Assembly (NCBI GenBank): GCA_963555705.1
Contig: OY743190.1
Span: forward strand, 36,934,929-36,998,928
Direction of reading: 5' to 3'
DNA length: 64,000 bases
From: Ligustrum vulgare
Lineage: Eukaryota; Streptophyta; Magnoliopsida; Lamiales; Oleaceae
Shown here: one piece after another, positions 36,101 through 48,922 of the stretch
Layout of the letters: every line of letters begins with the position of its first letter
Position numbering within the stretch: position 1 is the first letter of the stretch
Translations under genes and position numbers: made by a program
The notes under the pieces: model-generated
What the model saw: the letters and a program-made list of their open reading frames with translations, nothing else
Database searches by the model: none
What the model was told of the DNA's origin: nothing

Positions 36101-39100
36101 GAGAACTCGCCGATGAAGAAACTGTGGAACAGTAAAGGCGGATGTTGGGTAGAAAGCCCTTGAGGAAAAGACTTGAAACTTACAGGAAAGAAAGAAACGG
36201 AACAAGCTTTCGGCAAGGTCTTTGATAAGTGTGCGTTTTACACACTTATTTAGTTCCTAAATTAGCAATTTAATTGACAAATTGAGCAAATATCTACTTA
36301 TAAATTGTGTTTATCTTGTACAATTAGGTACAAACTCAATTGGAAAGAAAATAGACAAGATTGGAGAGAAATTGAGCATAAAGAGGAGCAAATTTGAAGT
36401 TCAAGGACCAAATTGAAAGAAACCAAAAGTTTGGGGACTAAATTGCAACATCCCAAAAAGTTGAGGATCAAGGTCTACTACTCAAATTCAAGGATAAAAC
36501 CACAAGAGAAAGCAAAATGATTGCTTAATTTATGAATTTGAGTGAAAATGGATCAATCCCATACAAAAAGATGAAGTTGGGGACCAAAGTGCACAAGTGC
36601 CAAAAGTTGAGGACTTGGGCTGCAAAATAAAAGTTGAGGGACTTGGAAACATTTTAAAATATGTTTTATCACTTTTCCACAGATTTTTGTGCTTGGACAC
36701 ATCAATTAAGAGAAAAATAGAGTTTGGGGACTATTTTGCTCAACTTCCAAACCTCAAGGACCAAGGATGCAATTTTCGGAACTTTCACTTGATAAAATCT
36801 GAATAGGGCAGCAGCTAGGTCATTCTGTCTTCTTCTTCCTGTTTTTTCAGCTGCTGCGTTTTTTTCTTGTTCTTTTCTTTCTTCTTTTTCTTTTCTTTTT
36901 TTTCTTTTCTTTTCTTTGTCTTTTATTTTCTTCTGTGCTGGAGAGTTGCTGGTGCTGCTGCTGGTGCTGGAGAAGGCTGCTGGAATTGCTGGTGCTGGAG
37001 AAGGGGCTGCTGGAGCTGCTGCACAAGTTGCTGGGAAGCTGCTGAAAGCTGGAAGACTGCACAGGCTGCTGGAGCTGCTGCCTGAATAGCTGGAAATCTG
37101 CTGTGCTGGAACTGGGGCTGGTGCTGGTGCTGGAGAAGGTTGCTGGTGCTGGTGCTGGTGCTGGTGCTGGAGAAGGTTGCTGGTGCTGGTGCTGGATCGC
37201 TGGTGCTGGTGCTGGATTGCAATGGAGAATGCTGCCATGGCTGGACTGTTTTGCACAAAGCTGGAAGATAATGGACTGAAATGCAACAGCTTGATAGTTG
37301 GAGGACCTTGATGCAATTTCCATAGTTTTCTAATTCCGGGTTTTATTTTACTGCTTCTTGTTATTTTTATTCTCAAACTTATGTTTAGCTAAATTTTGCA
37401 CGTTGGGATGATTGATGGAATTTAACCTAGTTTGGATTAATTTCAATATTTGCTATTTGATTAAATGTTTATTTCATGTGTGTTTGTTATTGAGATTATT
37501 ACATGTGTTTGCTTGATCACCAAATATGTGTTTTGTGAAGTGTATGATAATCGAGAGATATTATGCATTTTAGACCAAATAACAAATGCTCTAGGTTCTT
37601 GTTAAGGATAGAGATATACCTTAAACCCTAGATGATCCATTGAGCTATTTTCACAAAGAGTTAATGCAATTGATTGGGCCTTAATCGACATAGAGATATA
37701 GTAGGTTAGACCAATTGATTAGGGTTGATTTCACTCGAGAGAGGTAATTGGCTAAGCTTGGAAAATCGGGTCTAACATTGTAAATGAGTAATTTGTTAAT
37801 TTGCATGTTGAGAAATTAATTAGGCGACGGTTAAATGAAATCATGAATCCCAACTATTTTATCTTTCATTTTCCGTATTTTAATTTGGTTTCAAATTATT
37901 TTCTTTAATTTAGAATTTACAAAAATCCAACTTTTAATTGTGTGTTTCTTTTTGTTATTAGAATTAAATTAATTAAAGTTGTATAATTTAAAGTAAACAT
38001 TCCTCGTGGGATCGACAATCCGGACTCAAAAAGTCCACTTTATTACTTGTACGCGACCCGTGCGCTTGCGGTACACTATTTTGAGCGAACAAGTTTTTGG
38101 CGCCGTTGCCGGGGAATGTTTTTACTTTGATTATTACTTTAGTTAATTTTAGTTTTAACAACTTGTAATTATTTTTTGTTTTATGTTTTATTTTGTTATT
38201 TTTGGTTAACCGCCACTATTCTAATCTTTCTTGTGTTTGGTTTTCTTTCTATGCATATTTGATTCTAACATTGGCAAAATAGGAAAGCAATTGCAATGAA
38301 CAATCTCAACATGGGTGATGAATACATGCTTGAAGAATATTCAAGTTGTGAAATTTGTTGCAAGATGCATTGTAATGGACAATGCTTGTATTCGGGAAAT
38401 AGTTTGCTTACATCGAAACTTATTGGGTTTAGACAATATTTGAAATACCGAAAACAAGCAATTGACACTTCGGATGTGAGTTACATGCTCTTGGGAGATT
38501 TTGTACCGGATGATTGGGATGAGGACATCACTCTTGTAGGAGATGGTCCTCCATTATTGAATGAGAAGGTACTTGCAAAGTATTACAATAAGCTTGCCAA
38601 TTTGGATGAAGATGATATGCTAATGGGGGATGCCATGTATTGGGAAGGATTCCAAATGTGGGGGTATAATCCACTCTTGGGAATTAATAGGAAAAACTTG
38701 CCGTTGCCCATGGATTCAAATTTTGGATCGGTCATTCAATCCGAGGAGACATCAACTAATGGAGATGAGCTTGAAGAGAATGATAATTTAATCACAAAAG
38801 AAATACATGGAGAAGTGACAATTAATGAGGAAGAGATTAAATCAAATTCTCTCAACTTCATTGATTGTCCAATAATTGACTTTGTGATTAAACCACTTGA
38901 GGAGGAGCAAGTCTACATTGTTGAGTTTGAATTGGATAAAATAGGCAAGTCCCATGACACTGAAAAGGGCAAGGTGCAAGTGTTCAGATCAAATGAAGAG
39001 TGGGGCAAAGCCAGAATAAGCGCAATGGGCAGGACATCAAAAGCTTTATTTAGAGTGCCATGAAGTGCTTATGCGGAGAGTCGAGCTAATGACTTTAAAA

Positions 39101-42100
39101 TAAGCGCTTAATGGGAGGCAACCCATTCTCTATCCTTTACTTGCTTTATTTTCATTTTTTGCATATTATTTACCTTCTTGCATTTTATTTACATTTTTGC
39201 AAATAAGTTAGCTAGGTCAATTCTTTATCTTCCATAATTATGTTCCTCGAGTTGGGTATTGTGAAATAGCTCTAATACATTCTCATTTAATTCTAGCATA
39301 TACTCGTATCAAACTTTCAAAGTCAAAATTTGCTTAAAACTCTTTTTAAATCACTTGGTTCGTATTGTCTTTTATCTTCAAGTGTGATTTAATATTGATG
39401 TGGATGGGCAAATTACATTGGATTTATGAGTTAGAATTGAGATGATGAATGTAATTTAAATTTTTGGGTCATTCACCACTTAATATCTACTCTTTTCTTG
39501 TGTTTTCAGAGGATGCTCACAAGGTGTTCGATGAAATGCCTCATTGGAGAAAATGGTGCTCAATTGATTGGAGGTTTCAACACAAGTTTGGGGGTGGATC
39601 GTTGGTGATTGCAATGAGAGTTCACATACCCAAGACTACTTATGAGTGCCCTACCACTTCTTGGGATGTCTAGTAACTTTTTTCCTCTTACTTTGATTCT
39701 ATTTTACACATTGAGGACAATGTGCATTTCAAGTTTGGGGGTGATTTCCTATTGTGTATTGACATGTTAGATAGCCTTTCCGTGGCCAGGATTACTTAGA
39801 TGTTTAAAATTGTTATTGATTCATGATTTATGACCAATATGCTACTTGTGTCTACTTTTACAAAATGCTTATCCATGCAAGATCATATTTATCTTGAGCA
39901 CAATAGTCATGATTGATTGTTGGTGAAGTTTAGGAATTGTTGAAGGGTGATGAGGTTAATGGAGTAGAAGAACTAGGTTGTGAGCTTGTATTGTTAATTT
40001 TTATCAACCTATCAAATGTTTTCCAAAATTCTAAATCTCTTGATCCGAATGTAAGATAAGTTTGGGGGTGGTCGACCCGGTGAAGGAGACGGTCTAGACG
40101 TGTGGTGATTCCATGCATGTGGAAGTAATTTTGTGTGGAGTGTATTTCGCCAAGTATAAGCTAAGTTATGACCGTATGCTAAAGTTCTAAGCCCATTTTA
40201 ATTTTTTGCATTGCATTGCCCTATCTCGAAACCTTTTTGACTCGAGTAATTAAGCCCGTAGGAGTATCTTGAAACTTGGTGCCTTAAGTTTGAAACTTGG
40301 GAGTCATCGGCCTAAAGCTCGCTACATGGGTCAATTAGAAAGCTTAATGAGTAGGGTACTCACACACACACACTTGAAAAAAAAAAAAAAAAAAAAACAC
40401 ATTATCATTGCATTCGCTTAATAAGTCTACCCCACTTCGTAGCCTTTTTGACTCGAGTTAATAAGTCCGTAGGGGTATTTTGAAACCTGGTACCCTTTGA
40501 TCTTAAAACAATCGGGGAGTTGCCGACCTAAAGCTCGCTACATGGGTCAATTAGAAAGCTTAAGGGAGTGGGGAAGACACGAGCATTCATCACGTTAGTT
40601 TTTTAGAAATCATGCATTTGTACTTGCATATGGGCTTTTAGATTAATAGTGGGTTTGAATTTCTTAGTATAAGCTTGAATGTCGAAGCACTCATTTAGTG
40701 GAGAGTCACCGCATTTCTAGGTTGTCGAGATTGTCGGTAAAACACACCCAAACTAGAGTGAAAAAAGAAAAGAGTGATTTGAGAGTACCCTCTAGAATTG
40801 CATCCCGGGAGAGGAAAGAAAAATATTTATTGGGGGATGAATTTCACGAGTGGGAAAGGAAAGAATTGACCACTAATGGTGGGTTAGTTTTCACTTGAAA
40901 CCTCTTTACTCATCAATATTCTCGAAACTTAATTGACAATTGAAAGTGACTATGCACACACACACCGATCGAACATCGGATTAGCTAAACTTCTTTTTGG
41001 TAGCATTATTTGGAATCATACTTTTGAATTGATTATACAATTTTGCACTCATGAGTAATTTGCAAGTTATCTAACATTGTTGATCTATTTTTCACGCTAC
41101 TTGATTGCAATAGTAGATAATTTTGCTCGAGACGAGCAAAAGCTTAAGTTTGGGGGTGTGATAAGTGTGCGTTTTACACACTTATTTAGTTCCTAAATTA
41201 GCAATTTAATTGACAAATTGAGCAAATATCTACTTATAAATTGTGTTTATCTTGTACAATTAGGTACAAACTCAATTGGAAAGAAAATAGACAAGATTGG
41301 AGAGAAATTGAGCATAAAGAGGAGCAAATTTGAAGTTCAAGGACCAAATTGAAAGAAACCAAAAGTTTGGGGACTAAATTGCAACATCCCAAAAAGTTGA
41401 GGATCAAGGTCTACTACTCAAATTCAAGGATAAAACCACAAGAGAAAGCAAAATGATTGCTTAATTTATGAATTTGAGTGAAAATGGATCAATCCCATAC
41501 AAAAAGATGAAGTTGGGGACCAAAGTGCACAAGTGCCAAAAGTTGAGGACTTGGGCTGCAAAATAAAAGTTGAGGGACTTGGAAACATTTTAAAATATGT
41601 TTTATCACTTTTCCACAGATTTTTGTGCTTGGACACATCAATTAAGAGAAAAATAGAGTTTGGGGACTATTTTGCTCAACTTCCAAACCTCAAGGACCAA
41701 GGATGCAATTTTCGGAACTTTCACTTGATAAAATCTGAATAGGGCAGCAGCTAGGTCATTCTGTCTTCTTCTTCCTGTTTTTTCAGCTGCTGCGTTTTTT
41801 TCTTGTTCTTTTCTTTCTTCTTTTTCTTTTCTTTTTTTTCTTTTCTTTTCTTTGTCTTTTATTTTCTTCTGTGCTGGAGAGTTGCTGGTGCTGCTGCTGG
41901 TGCTGGAGAAGGCTGCTGGAATTGCTGGTGCTGGAGAAGGGGCTGCTGGAGCTGCTGCACAAGTTGCTGGGAAGCTGCTGAAAGCTGGAAGACTGCACAG
42001 GCTGCTGGAGCTGCTGCCTGAATAGCTGGAAATCTGCTGTGCTGGAACTGGGGCTGGTGCTGGTGCTGGAGAAGGTTGCTGGTGCTGGTGCTGGTGCTGG

Positions 42101-45100
42101 TGCTGGAGAAGGTTGCTGGTGCTGGTGCTGGATCGCTGGTGCTGGTGCTGGATTGCAATGGAGAATGCTGCCATGGCTGGACTGTTTTGCACAAAGCTGG
42201 AAGATAATGGACTGAAATGCAACAGCTTGATAGTTGGAGGACCTTGATGCAATTTCCATAGTTTTCTAATTCCGGGTTTTATTTTACTGCTTCTTGTTAT
42301 TTTTATTCTCAAACTTATGTTTAGCTAAATTTTGCACGTTGGGATGATTGATGGAATTTAACCTAGTTTGGATTAATTTCAATATTTGCTATTTGATTAA
42401 ATGTTTATTTCATGTGTGTTTGTTATTGAGATTATTACATGTGTTTGCTTGATCACCAAATATGTGTTTTGTGAAGTGTATGATAATCGAGAGATATTAT
42501 GCATTTTAGACCAAATAACAAATGCTCTAGGTTCTTGTTAAGGATAGAGATATACCTTAAACCCTAGATGATCCATTGAGCTATTTTCACAAAGAGTTAA
42601 TGCAATTGATTGGGCCTTAATCGACATAGAGATATAGTAGGTTAGACCAATTGATTAGGGTTGATTTCACTCGAGAGAGGTAATTGGCTAAGCTTGGAAA
42701 ATCGGGTCTAACATTGTAAATGAGTAATTTGTTAATTTGCATGTTGAGAAATTAATTAGGCGACGGTTAAATGAAATCATGAATCCCAACTATTTTATCT
42801 TTCATTTTCCGTATTTTAATTTGGTTTCAAATTATTTTCTTTAATTTAGAATTTACAAAAATCCAACTTTTAATTGTGTGTTTCTTTTTGTTATTAGAAT
42901 TAAATTAATTAAAGTTGTATAATTTAAAGTAAACATTCCTCGTGGGATCGACAATCCGGACTCAAAAAGTCCACTTTATTACTTGTACGCGACCCGTGCG
43001 CTTGCGGTACACTATTTTGAGCGAACAAGTTTTTGGCGCCGTTGCCGGGGAATGTTTTTACTTTGATTATTACTTTAGTTAATTTTAGTTTTAACAACTT
43101 GTAATTATTTTTTGTTTTATGTTTTATTTTGTTATTTTTGGTTAACCGCCACTATTCTAATCTTTCTTGTGTTTGGTTTTCTTTCTATGCATATTTGATT
43201 CTAACATTGGCAAAATAGGAAAGCAATTGCAATGAACAATCTCAACATGGGTGATGAATACATGCTTGAAGAATATTCAAGTTGTGAAATTTGTTGCAAG
43301 ATGCATTGTAATGGACAATGCTTGTATTCGGGAAATAGTTTGCTTACATCGAAACTTATTGGGTTTAGACAATATTTGAAATACCGAAAACAAGCAATTG
43401 ACACTTCGGATGTGAGTTACATGCTCTTGGGAGATTTTGTACCGGATGATTGGGATGAGGACATCACTCTTGTAGGAGATGGTCCTCCATTATTGAATGA
43501 GAAGGTACTTGCAAAGTATTACAATAAGCTTGCCAATTTGGATGAAGATGATATGCTAATGGGGGATGCCATGTATTGGGAAGGATTCCAAATGTGGGGG
43601 TATAATCCACTCTTGGGAATTAATAGGAAAAACTTGCCGTTGCCCATGGATTCAAATTTTGGATCGGTCATTCAATCCGAGGAGACATCAACTAATGGAG
43701 ATGAGCTTGAAGAGAATGATAATTTAATCACAAAAGAAATACATGGAGAAGTGACAATTAATGAGGAAGAGATTAAATCAAATTCTCTCAACTTCATTGA
43801 TTGTCCAATAATTGACTTTGTGATTAAACCACTTGAGGAGGAGCAAGTCTACATTGTTGAGTTTGAATTGGATAAAATAGGCAAGTCCCATGACACTGAA
43901 AAGGGCAAGGTGCAAGTGTTCAGATCAAATGAAGAGTGGGGCAAAGCCAGAATAAGCGCAATGGGCAGGACATCAAAAGCTTTATTTAGAGTGCCATGAA
44001 GTGCTTATGCGGAGAGTCGAGCTAATGACTTTAAAATAAGCGCTTAATGGGAGGCAACCCATTCTCTATCCTTTACTTGCTTTATTTTCATTTTTTGCAT
44101 ATTATTTACCTTCTTGCATTTTATTTACATTTTTGAAAATAAGTTAGCTAGGTCAATTCTTTATCTTCCATAATTATGTTCCTCGAGTTGGGTATTGTGA
44201 AATAGCTCTAATACATTCTCATTTAATTCTAGCATATACTCGTATCAAACTTTCAAAGTCAAAATTTGCTTAAAACTCTTTTTAAATCACTTGGTTCGTA
44301 TTGTCTTTTATCTTCAAGTGTGATTTAATATTGATGTGGATGGGCAAATTACATTGGATTTATGAGTTAGAATTGAGATGATGAATGTAATTTAAATTTT
44401 TGGGTCATTCACCACTTAATATCTACTCTTTTCTTGTGTTTTCAGAGGATGCTCACAAGGTGTTCGATGAAATGCCTCATTGGAGAAAATGGTGCTCAAT
44501 TGATTGGAGGTTTCAACACAAGTTTGGGGGTGGATCGTTGGTGATTGCAATGAGAGTTCACATACCCAAGACTACTTATGAGTGCCCTACCACTTCTTGG
44601 GATGTCTAGTAACTTTTTTCCTCTTACTTTGATTCTATTTTACACATTGAGGACAATGTGCATTTCAAGTTTGGGGGTGATTTCCTATTGTGTATTGACA
44701 TGTTAGATAGCCTTTCCGTGGCCAGGATTACTTAGATGTTTAAAATTGTTATTGATTCATGATTTATGACCAATATGCTACTTGTGTCTACTTTTACAAA
44801 ATGCTTATCCATGCAAGATCATATTTATCTTGAGCACAATAGTCATGATTGATTGTTGGTGAAGTTTAGGAATTGTTGAAGGGTGATGAGGTTAATGGAG
44901 TAGAAGAACTAGGTTGTGAGCTTGTATTGTTAATTTTTATCAACCTATCAAATGTTTTCCAAAATTCTAAATCTCTTGATCCGAATGTAAGATAAGTTTG
45001 GGGGTGGTCGACCCGGTGAAGGAGACGGTCTAGACGTGTGGTGATTCCATGCATGTGGAAGTAATTTTGTGTGGAGTGTATTTCGCCAAGTATAAGCTAA

Positions 45101-48100
45101 GTTATGACCGTATGCTAAAGTTCTAAGCCCATTTTAATTTTTTGCATTGCATTGCCCTATCTCGAAACCTTTTTGACTCGAGTAATTAAGCCCGTAGGAG
45201 TATCTTGAAACTTGGTGCCTTAAGTTTGAAACTTGGGAGTCATCGGCCTAAAGCTCGCTACATGGGTCAATTAGAAAGCTTAATGAGTAGGGTACTCACA
45301 CACACACACTTGAAAAAAAAAAAAAAAAAAACACATTATCATTGCATTCGCTTAATAAGTCTACCCCACTTCGTAGCCTTTTTGACTCGAGTTAATAAGT
45401 CCGTAGGGGTATTTTGAAACCTGGTACCCTTTGATCTTAAAACAATCGGGGAGTTGCCGACCTAAAGCTCGCTACATGGGTCAATTAGAAAGCTTAAGGG
45501 AGTGGGGAAGACACGAGCATTCATCACGTTAGTTTTTTAGAAATCATGCATTTGTACTTGCATATGGGCTTTTAGATTAATAGTGGGTTTGAATTTCTTA
45601 GTATAAGCTTGAATGTCGAAGCACTCATTTAGTGGAGAGTCACCGCATTTCTAGGTTGTCGAGATTGTCGGTAAAACACACCCAAACTAGAGTGAAAAAA
45701 GAAAAGAGTGATTTGAGAGTACCCTCTAGAATTGCATCCCGGGAGAGGAAAGAAAAATATTTATTGGGGGATGAATTTCACGAGTGGGAAAGGAAAGAAT
45801 TGACCACTAATGGTGGGTTAGTTTTCACTTGAAACCTCTTTACTCATCAATATTCTCGAAACTTAATTGACAATTGAAAGTGACTATGCACACACACACC
45901 GATCGAACATCGGATTAGCTAAACTTCTTTTTGGTAGCATTATTTGGAATCATACTTTTGAATTGATTATACAATTTTGCACTCATGAGTAATTTGCAAG
46001 TTATCTAACATTGTTGATCTATTTTTCACGCTACTTGATTGCAATAGTAGATAATTTTGCTCGAGACGAGCAAAAGCTTAAGTTTGGGGGTGTGATAAGT
46101 GTGCGTTTTACACACTTATTTAGTTCCTAAATTAGCAATTTAATTGACAAATTGAGCAAATATCTACTTATAAATTGTGTTTATCTTGTACAATTAGGTA
46201 CAAACTCAATTGGAAAGAAAATAGACAAGATTGGAGAGAAATTGAGCATAAAGAGGAGCAAATTTGAAGTTCAAGGACCAAATTGAAAGAAACCAAAAGT
46301 TTGGGGACTAAATTGCAACATCCCAAAAAGTTGAGGATCAAGGTCTACTACTCAAATTCAAGGATAAAACCACAAGAGAAAGCAAAATGATTGCTTAATT
46401 TATGAATTTGAGTGAAAATGGATCAATCCCATACAAAAAGATGAAGTTGGGGACCAAAGTGCACAAGTGCCAAAAGTTGAGGACTTGGGCTGCAAAATAA
46501 AAGTTGAGGGACTTGGAAACATTTTAAAATATGTTTTATCACTTTTCCACAGATTTTTGTGCTTGGACACATCAATTAAGAGAAAAATAGAGTTTGGGGA
46601 CTATTTTGCTCAACTTCCAAACCTCAAGGACCAAGGATGCAATTTTCGGAACTTTCACTTGATAAAATCTGAATAGGGCAGCAGCTAGGTCATTCTGTCT
46701 TCTTCTTCCTGTTTTTTCAGCTGCTGCGTTTTTTTCTTGTTCTTTTCTTTCTTCTTTTTCTTTTCTTTTTTTTCTTTTCTTTTCTTTGTCTTTTATTTTC
46801 TTCTGTGCTGGAGAGTTGCTGGTGCTGCTGCTGGTGCTGGAGAAGGCTGCTGGAATTGCTGGTGCTGGAGAAGGGGCTGCTGGAGCTGCTGCACAAGTTG
46901 CTGGGAAGCTGCTGAAAGCTGGAAGACTGCACAGGCTGCTGGAGCTGCTGCCTGAATAGCTGGAAATCTGCTGTGCTGGAACTGGGGCTGGTGCTGGTGC
47001 TGGAGAAGGTTGCTGGTGCTGGTGCTGGTGCTGGTGCTGGAGAAGGTTGCTGGTGCTGGTGCTGGTGCTGGATCGCTGGTGCTGGTGCTGGATTGCAATG
47101 GAGAATGCTGCCATGGCTGGACTGTTTTGCACAAAGCTGGAAGATAATGGACTGAAATGCAACAGCTTGATAGTTGGAGGACCTTGATGCAATTTCCATA
47201 GTTTTCTAATTCCGGGTTTTATTTTACTGCTTCTTGTTATTTTTATTCTCAAACTTATGTTTAGCTAAATTTTGCACGTTGGGATGATTGATGGAATTTA
47301 ACCTAGTTTGGATTAATTTCAATATTTGCTATTTGATTAAATGTTTATTTCATGTGTGTTTGTTATTGAGATTATTACATGTGTTTGCTTGATCACCAAA
47401 TATGTGTTTTGTGAAGTGTATGATAATCGAGAGATATTATGCATTTTAGACCAAATAACAAATGCTCTAGGTTCTTGTTAAGGATAGAGATATACCTTAA
47501 ACCCTAGATGATCCATTGAGCTATTTTCACAAAGAGTTAATGCAATTGATTGGGCCTTAATCGACATAGAGATATAGTAGGTTAGACCAATTGATTAGGG
47601 TTGATTTCACTCGAGAGAGGTAATTGGCTAAGCTTGGAAAATCGGGTCTAACATTGTAAATGAGTAATTTGTTAATTTGCATGTTGAGAAATTAATTAGG
47701 CGACGGTTAAATGAAATCATGAATCCCAACTATTTTATCTTTCATTTTCCGTATTTTAATTTGGTTTCAAATTATTTTCTTTAATTTAGAATTTACAAAA
47801 ATCCAACTTTTAATTGTGTGTTTCTTTTTGTTATTAGAATTAAATTAATTAAAGTTGTATAATTTAAAGTAAACATTCCTCGTGGGATCGACAATCCGGA
47901 CTCAAAAAGTCCACTTTATTACTTGTACGCGACCCGTGCGCTTGCGGTACACTATTTTGAGCGAACAGTCTTGCTGCAAAAGACTCTTAGAAAATGGTAA
48001 AAGGGGGAAATAACGAAATGAAGAAAGATTTATAGGAATTCCAACAATCTAAATTCCTTGATTTTCGTGAACCGCATGATTAATATGGGTAACCCATGCT

Positions 48101-48882
48101 TCTTGGAAAATGAGCTAATCAAAGCGCCAGCCGTCAAAGGGAGAGACAAAACCGTTCAGCTACCACGGTGGATGCCACGCGCCGTGAAATGCTACCCCCT
48201 CCCATTTCATGCATATATTTCTTGGAAATAAATACCAATAGCCCATCCGAATTGAATGCGCCGCCTAGGAAACGCGCTGGCACGATCCTAGCCATCAGGG
48301 AGCGAAAATCCGAGGCGGAAGGTCGGCTATAAAATCATAACAAATCCTGCACGACCATGAATGATCCCTTCGAATTTGAGGGACTAGTGTTGATTCCGGG
48401 CCCAAAGAAAGGTACAGTGATCCACCAGCGAAGGCCTAATAGTGGCCCAACGGACCTTGACCCACCGTTAAAGGCCTAAAGTATCACCTGGGATGATTGC
48501 CGAGGTGGTAGGCCAAGCAAACCTCTTTAGCCGACCTGGTTAACGCACCATCCGATGTGCTTTATATTCAGTCGGGGCGCTTTATGGCGTTGGCCAGAAG
48601 AGAGATGGAGTCAGTGATGGGACACTGCCTTTACCAAGACGTGACAGGCGTCCATCCCCTACAAAATGTAGCAATGATTACGGTTGAAAAGCAAGGTTGT
48701 CACTTCCATGAGCTAGGGTGATGACAAGTGTAAAGTATGCCACGTGTCGCAATCCGAGATAAGAAGTTCCACTATAAATGAAGCACAATTATCTCCAAGT
48801 AGAGGGTTAGCAATTCCTCACTTTGAACAATACATTTCTCTCACTCCCTTTTATCTCTTTTACACATTTATATTTCTCGCAC

Positions 48883-48922
<40 letters not shown>

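Larger units (their letters stand above)
36223..47967 (+). mobile_element. Non-autonomous Athila-like LTR element in tandem: three LTRs, two internal regions (TSD gtctt)
   Basis: The structure is LTR1 36223-38091, internal 38092-41158, LTR2 41159-43027, internal 43028-46092, LTR3 46093-47967. It is flanked by a perfect 5-bp duplication gtctt (36218-36222, 47968-47972). LTRs start TGATAAGTGTGCG and end GAGCGAACA. The primer site TGGCGCCGTTGCCGGGGA (38098, 43034) matches tRNA-Asp as in Athila elements. No gag-pol domain is present; only one 255-codon ORF per internal region. The repeat units look nearly identical by eye, so the insertion and tandem formation are recent. It is inserted in the 3' part of the Gypsy element. 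Confidence 0.95.

Noticed and set aside
36702..37376. 224-residue Gln/Ser/Ala/Pro-rich minus-strand ORF, with two overlapping frames, repeated in each LTR
   Set aside because: All frames of the (GCTGGT)n minisatellite are open. The ORF lies within the LTR and has no domain.
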